Translations under genes and position numbers: made by a program | Part shown: piece after piece, positions 5,216 through 7,787 of the stretch | Layout: the number at the start of each line of letters is the position of its first letter | Numbering within the stretch: the stretch's first letter is position 1 | DNA from: an uncultured beta proteobacterium | GTDB taxonomy: Bacteria; Pseudomonadota; Gammaproteobacteria; Burkholderiales; Rhodocyclaceae | Direction: 5' to 3' | Length of the DNA stretch: 7,787 bases | Assembly: GCA_903910495.1 (NCBI GenBank) | Contig: CAIVZW010000161.1 | Location: 1 to 7,787, forward strand | Notes under the pieces: model-generated | Seen by the model: only the letters and a program-made list of their open reading frames with translations | Database searches by the model: none | What the model was told of the DNA's origin: nothing

Positions 5216-6505
5216 TCAGACCAGCGCGCGCCGCATGTCGGCCAGAAGCTGCGCGACATAGACATTGAAACGCGTACCCATGGCCCCGTCAATGACGCGG
5301 TGGTCGGCAGACATGGACAGCGGCAGGATCAGTCGGGGAACGAAGGCCTGGCCGTTCCAGACCGGTTTCATCAGCGTCTTGCTGACGCCGAGAATCGCCA
5401 CTTCCGGGGCGTTGACGATGGGCGAGAAACTGGTTCCGCCGATACCGCCGACACTCGATATGGTGAAGCAGGCGCCGGACATTTCCGCCGGAGCGAGCTT
5501 GCCGTCACGCGCCTTTTTGGAGAGTTCGCCGCATTCGACGGCGATCTGGCTGACCGATTTCTGGTCGACATTCTTGATCACCGGAACGACCAGGCCGTTG
5601 GGCGTGTCGGCCGCAAAGGCGATGTTGAAATATTTCTTCAGCACCAGCGTGTCGCCTTCAAGCGAGCTGTTGAATTCCGGGAATTTCCTGAGCGCCAGTT
5701 CGCAGGCCTTGATGATGAAGGCGAGCATGGTGATTTTGGGGCCCGATTTCTCATTCTCCTTGTTCAGCGCCAGGCGGAAGGCTTCGAGTTCGGTGATGTC
5801 GGCGTCGTCGTGGTAGGTCACTGCCGGGATCATCACCCAGTTACGCGCAAGATTCTGACCGGAGATTTTCTTGATGCGGGAAAGCTCTTGCCTCTCAACC
5901 GCTCCGAACCTGGCGAAGTCGACCTTCGGCCAGGGCAGCAGGTCAAGTCCGCCACCCAGCGCAGTCCCTGTGCCTGCCGGCGCGGTCGGAGCGCCTTGCA
6001 TCACCCCCTTGATGAAGGCGGTGACGTCGTCCTTGAGAATGCGTCCTTTCTGTCCGCTGGCCGGAACCCGCGACAGATCAACGCCCAGTTCGCGGGCGAA
6101 CAGGCGCACGGAGGGGGTGGCATGGGTTGCCGTGACCGGGGTCAAGGCGGTTGCCATGACGGGCTGCGCTGGGGCAGCCACCGGGGCAGGCGGCGGAGGC
6201 TGGGGGGCAGCAGGTACCTGCGGTGCCACTGTCTTTGCTTCCACTACCTTTGCTGCGGCTGCGTTTGCGACTTCAACGATGGCCACAACGGCACCTTCCG
6301 ATATCCTGTCGCCGAGGGCCACGCGGATCTCCTTGACCACACCGGCGGCCGATGCAGGAACGTCCATCGTTGCCTTGTCCGATTCAAGCGTGACCAGTGC
6401 CGCATCGACGTCGACGCGGTCGCCGACCTGGACGCAGATTTCGATGACCGGAATGGCGGAAAAATCGCCGATGTCCGGAACCTTGATTTCAATTAGCTGG
6501 CTCAT
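5216..6505 (-). CDS. aceF: Pyruvate dehydrogenase E2, dihydrolipoamide acetyltransferase
   Basis: This is the structural core of the pyruvate dehydrogenase complex. It transfers the acetyl group from its lipoyl arm to CoA. It is 429 residues with one lipoyl domain (1-80, lipoylated K44 in ESDKATMD), whereas the E. coli enzyme has three and is about 630 long. An Ala/Pro/Val-rich flexible linker (about 81-129) includes PQPPPPAP. The peripheral subunit-binding domain (about 130-167, PSVRLFARELGVDLSRV and GRILKDDV) docks E1 or E3. A second short Gly/Ala/Pro linker leads to the catalytic domain (about 195-429), with catalytic H402 and D406 in DHRVIDG and the FTISSVGGIGGT stretch at 347-358. ATG at 6505 is supported by GAGGGAG six bases upstream. 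The gene begins 11 bases after aceE and ends 13 bases before lpd, so all three are surely one transcript. The nearby Lpd carries a second lipoyl domain very similar to this one. Confidence 0.97.
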   Translation of the reverse strand: MSQLIEIKVPDIGDFSAIPVIEICVQVGDRVDVDAALVTLESDKATMDVPASAAGVVKEIRVALGDRISEGAVVAIVEVANAAAAKVVEAKTVAPQVPAAPQPPPPAPVAAPAQPVMATALTPVTATHATPSVRLFARELGVDLSRVPASGQKGRILKDDVTAFIKGVMQGAPTAPAGTGTALGGGLDLLPWPKVDFARFGAVERQELSRIKKISGQNLARNWVMIPAVTYHDDADITELEAFRLALNKENEKSGPKITMLAFIIKACELALRKFPEFNSSLEGDTLVLKKYFNIAFAADTPNGLVVPVIKNVDQKSVSQIAVECGELSKKARDGKLAPAEMSGACFTISSVGGIGGTSFSPIVNAPEVAILGVSKTLMKPVWNGQAFVPRLILPLSMSADHRVIDGAMGTRFNVYVAQLLADMRRALV

Positions 6506-6511
6506 GAAACG

Positions 6512-6518
6512 CTCCCTC
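6512..6518 (-). promoter_or_regulatory. aceF ribosome-binding site overlapping the aceE stop
   Basis: On the minus strand GAGGGAG ends six bases before the aceF ATG, and its first two bases are the last two of the aceE TGA stop (6519-6517). This tight arrangement fits translational coupling, which would help keep E1 and E2 output in proportion. Coupling itself is inferred. Confidence 0.7.
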
Positions 6519-7787
6519 AGACCGTCACCGGGTTCGGCTTGTTGATGTCGATCCCGTATTTGGCAATCGCCTCGGCAACCTTGCTGCGCTCGATGCTGCC
6601 ATCGTCGGCCAGCGCCTTGAGTGCGGCAATGGTGACCCAGCGTCGATCGACCTCGAAGAAGTGGCGCAGCTTCTCGCGCGTATCCGAGCGGCCAAAACCA
6701 TCGGTACCCAGGGTGACGTAGCGGCGGTTGATGAAAGGCCGGATCTGTTCGGCATACAGCCGCACGTAATCGGTGGCCGCAATGACCGGGCCGCGCGTGT
6801 CGTTCAGGCAGTTCTCAACGTGCGAGAGCTTTTGCTTGGAGGTCGGGTTGAGCATGTTCCAGCGAGCGACATCGTTTCCGTCGCGCGCCAGCTCGTTGAA
6901 GCCCGGGCAGCCCCACAGGTCGGCGTCGACGCCCCAGTCGTTCTTGAGCAGTTCGGCGGCGGCGATGACTTCACGGAAGATAGTACCGGAACCGAGCAGT
7001 TGTACGCGCGGCGCGGCCTGCTTGCCGTCCGAGACCTGGCCTTTCTTCAGCAGGTACATGCCCCTGATGATGTCGGCTTCGGAGCCGACCGGCATTTCCG
7101 GGTGCTCGTAGTTCTCGTTCATCACCGTGATGTAGTAGAAGATATCTTCCTGTTCCTGGAACATGCGGCGCATGCCGTCCTGCATGATTACCGCGATCTC
7201 GAAGGCGAAAGTCGGGTCGTAGCTGATGCAACTCGGGATCAGGCCGGAAAGAATCAGCGAATGGCCATCCTCGTGCTGCAGGCCTTCACCGTTGAGCGTG
7301 GTGCGACCGGCCGTGCCGCCGATCAGGAAACCGCGGGCGCGCTGGTCGGCGGCGGCCCAGTAAAGATCCATGGTGCGTTGCAGGCCGAACATCGAATAAC
7401 AGATGTAGAAGGGGATCATCTGCTCGTTATGTACCGAGTAGGCCGTCGCTGCTGCGATCCAGTCGCTCATCGCGCCGGCTTCGTTGATGCCTTCCTGCAG
7501 CACCTGGCCGTTCTTCGATTCCTTGTAGAACATCAGCTGGTCGTGGTCTTCGGGTACGTAGTTCTGCCCTTGCTGGTTCCAGATGCCGATCTGGCGGAAC
7601 AGGCCTTCCATGCCGAAGGTCCGCGATTCATCGGGGACGATGGGAACTACGCGCCTGCCGATCTGCTTATCCTTGAGCAGGATGTTGAGCAGGCGCACGA
7701 TGGCCATCGTGGTCGAGATTTCACGTCCTTCACCGGAGGCCTTGAGCAAGGTCTCGAAGGCTGCAAGCGGGGGAATTTCAAGTGCGG
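6517..7787 (-). CDS. aceE: Pyruvate dehydrogenase E1 component, homodimeric AceE type (5' end missing)
   Basis: This is the thiamine-diphosphate enzyme that decarboxylates pyruvate and reductively acetylates the lipoyl group of E2. About 422 C-terminal residues of a protein normally near 890 are visible. The frame is open to the right edge, so the TTG at 7749 is internal and the N-terminal thiamine-diphosphate motif lies outside. Visible segments, collinear with E. coli AceE as I recall it, are EISTTMAIVRLLN, DESRTFGMEGLFRQIGIW, QEGINEAGAMSDWIAAATAY, IPFYICYSMFGLQR, the GRTTLNGEGLQHEDGHS block with a conserved active-site His, PSCISYDPTFAFE, NENYEHPEMP, LLGSGTIFREV, FNELARDGNDVARWNML and LGTDGFGRSDTREKLRHFFEVD. 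The C-terminus DINKPNPV resembles the E. coli end. The long single-chain form separates it from the alpha/beta heterotetrameric E1 of alphaproteobacteria and Gram-positives. It is the first visible gene of the operon; any promoter lies beyond the window. Confidence 0.97.
   Translation of the reverse strand, partial: ALEIPPLAAFETLLKASGEGREISTTMAIVRLLNILLKDKQIGRRVVPIVPDESRTFGMEGLFRQIGIWNQQGQNYVPEDHDQLMFYKESKNGQVLQEGINEAGAMSDWIAAATAYSVHNEQMIPFYICYSMFGLQRTMDLYWAAADQRARGFLIGGTAGRTTLNGEGLQHEDGHSLILSGLIPSCISYDPTFAFEIAVIMQDGMRRMFQEQEDIFYYITVMNENYEHPEMPVGSEADIIRGMYLLKKGQVSDGKQAAPRVQLLGSGTIFREVIAAAELLKNDWGVDADLWGCPGFNELARDGNDVARWNMLNPTSKQKLSHVENCLNDTRGPVIAATDYVRLYAEQIRPFINRRYVTLGTDGFGRSDTREKLRHFFEVDRRWVTIAALKALADDGSIERSKVAEAIAKYGIDINKPNPVTV

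Noticed and set aside
5203..5292. Longer N-terminus for Lpd, starting at 5292
   Set aside because: The extra 30 residues overlap aceF, have no homology to the family, and ignore the GGGAG site before the ATG at 5202.
5300..6496. Open frame of 398 codons on the + strand opposite aceF
   Set aside because: It is fully antisense to a strongly supported aceF. Its translation has no recognisable domain and is rich in Arg, Gly, Asp and His, as expected from the complement of GC-rich codons.
7747..7749. TTG as the start of aceE
   Set aside because: The frame stays open to 7787 with AceE-like residues, and about half of the expected protein is missing, so this is an internal codon.

Overview
The window reads as an ordinary chromosomal stretch of a GC-rich proteobacterium. 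A betaproteobacterium, possibly of the Rhodocyclales, is my best guess. The guess rests on the aceE-aceF-lpd operon architecture (single-chain AceE-type E1, and an E3 carrying its own lipoyl domain) and on protein style. It is inference, because no marker gene is present. Coding density is high and the longest gap without a gene is about 170 bases. I see no tRNA, rRNA, CRISPR array, insertion sequence or attachment site.

Layout. On the + strand, positions 1-1150 hold the 3' part of a GT4-family glycosyltransferase resembling diacylglycerol glycosyltransferases. It is followed by dgkA (diacylglycerol kinase, best start GTG at 1219, end 1593). A 28-base convergent gap separates dgkA from a minus-strand gene (3250-1622). 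That gene encodes a 542-residue regulator with a degenerate Hpt-like region, a degenerate receiver, an intact receiver and a GGEEF diguanylate cyclase domain. Upstream of it is a 170-base gap with a candidate promoter and two imperfect inverted repeats. From the right edge to 3421, also on the minus strand, runs the pyruvate dehydrogenase operon: aceE (5' end outside the window), aceF and lpd. The genes are 11 and 13 bases apart, and aceF and lpd each have a good Shine-Dalgarno sequence.

How the genes work together. AceE decarboxylates pyruvate, the lipoyl arm of AceF takes the acetyl group to CoA, and Lpd reoxidises the dihydrolipoyl group. Lipoyl domains are present on both E2 (one) and E3 (one). 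By hand alignment the two are identical at 51 of 80 positions, so one probably arose from the other by duplication. The glycosyltransferase and DgkA may share diacylglycerol as a substrate pool: one would glycosylate it and the other phosphorylate it back to phosphatidate. The cyclase would link a phosphorelay input to c-di-GMP production.

I did not find a convincing undescribed system. The items most worth a second look are the cyclase with two apparently dead phosphotransfer modules ahead of a live receiver, the split of lipoyl domains between E2 and E3, and the glycosyltransferase-dgkA pair.
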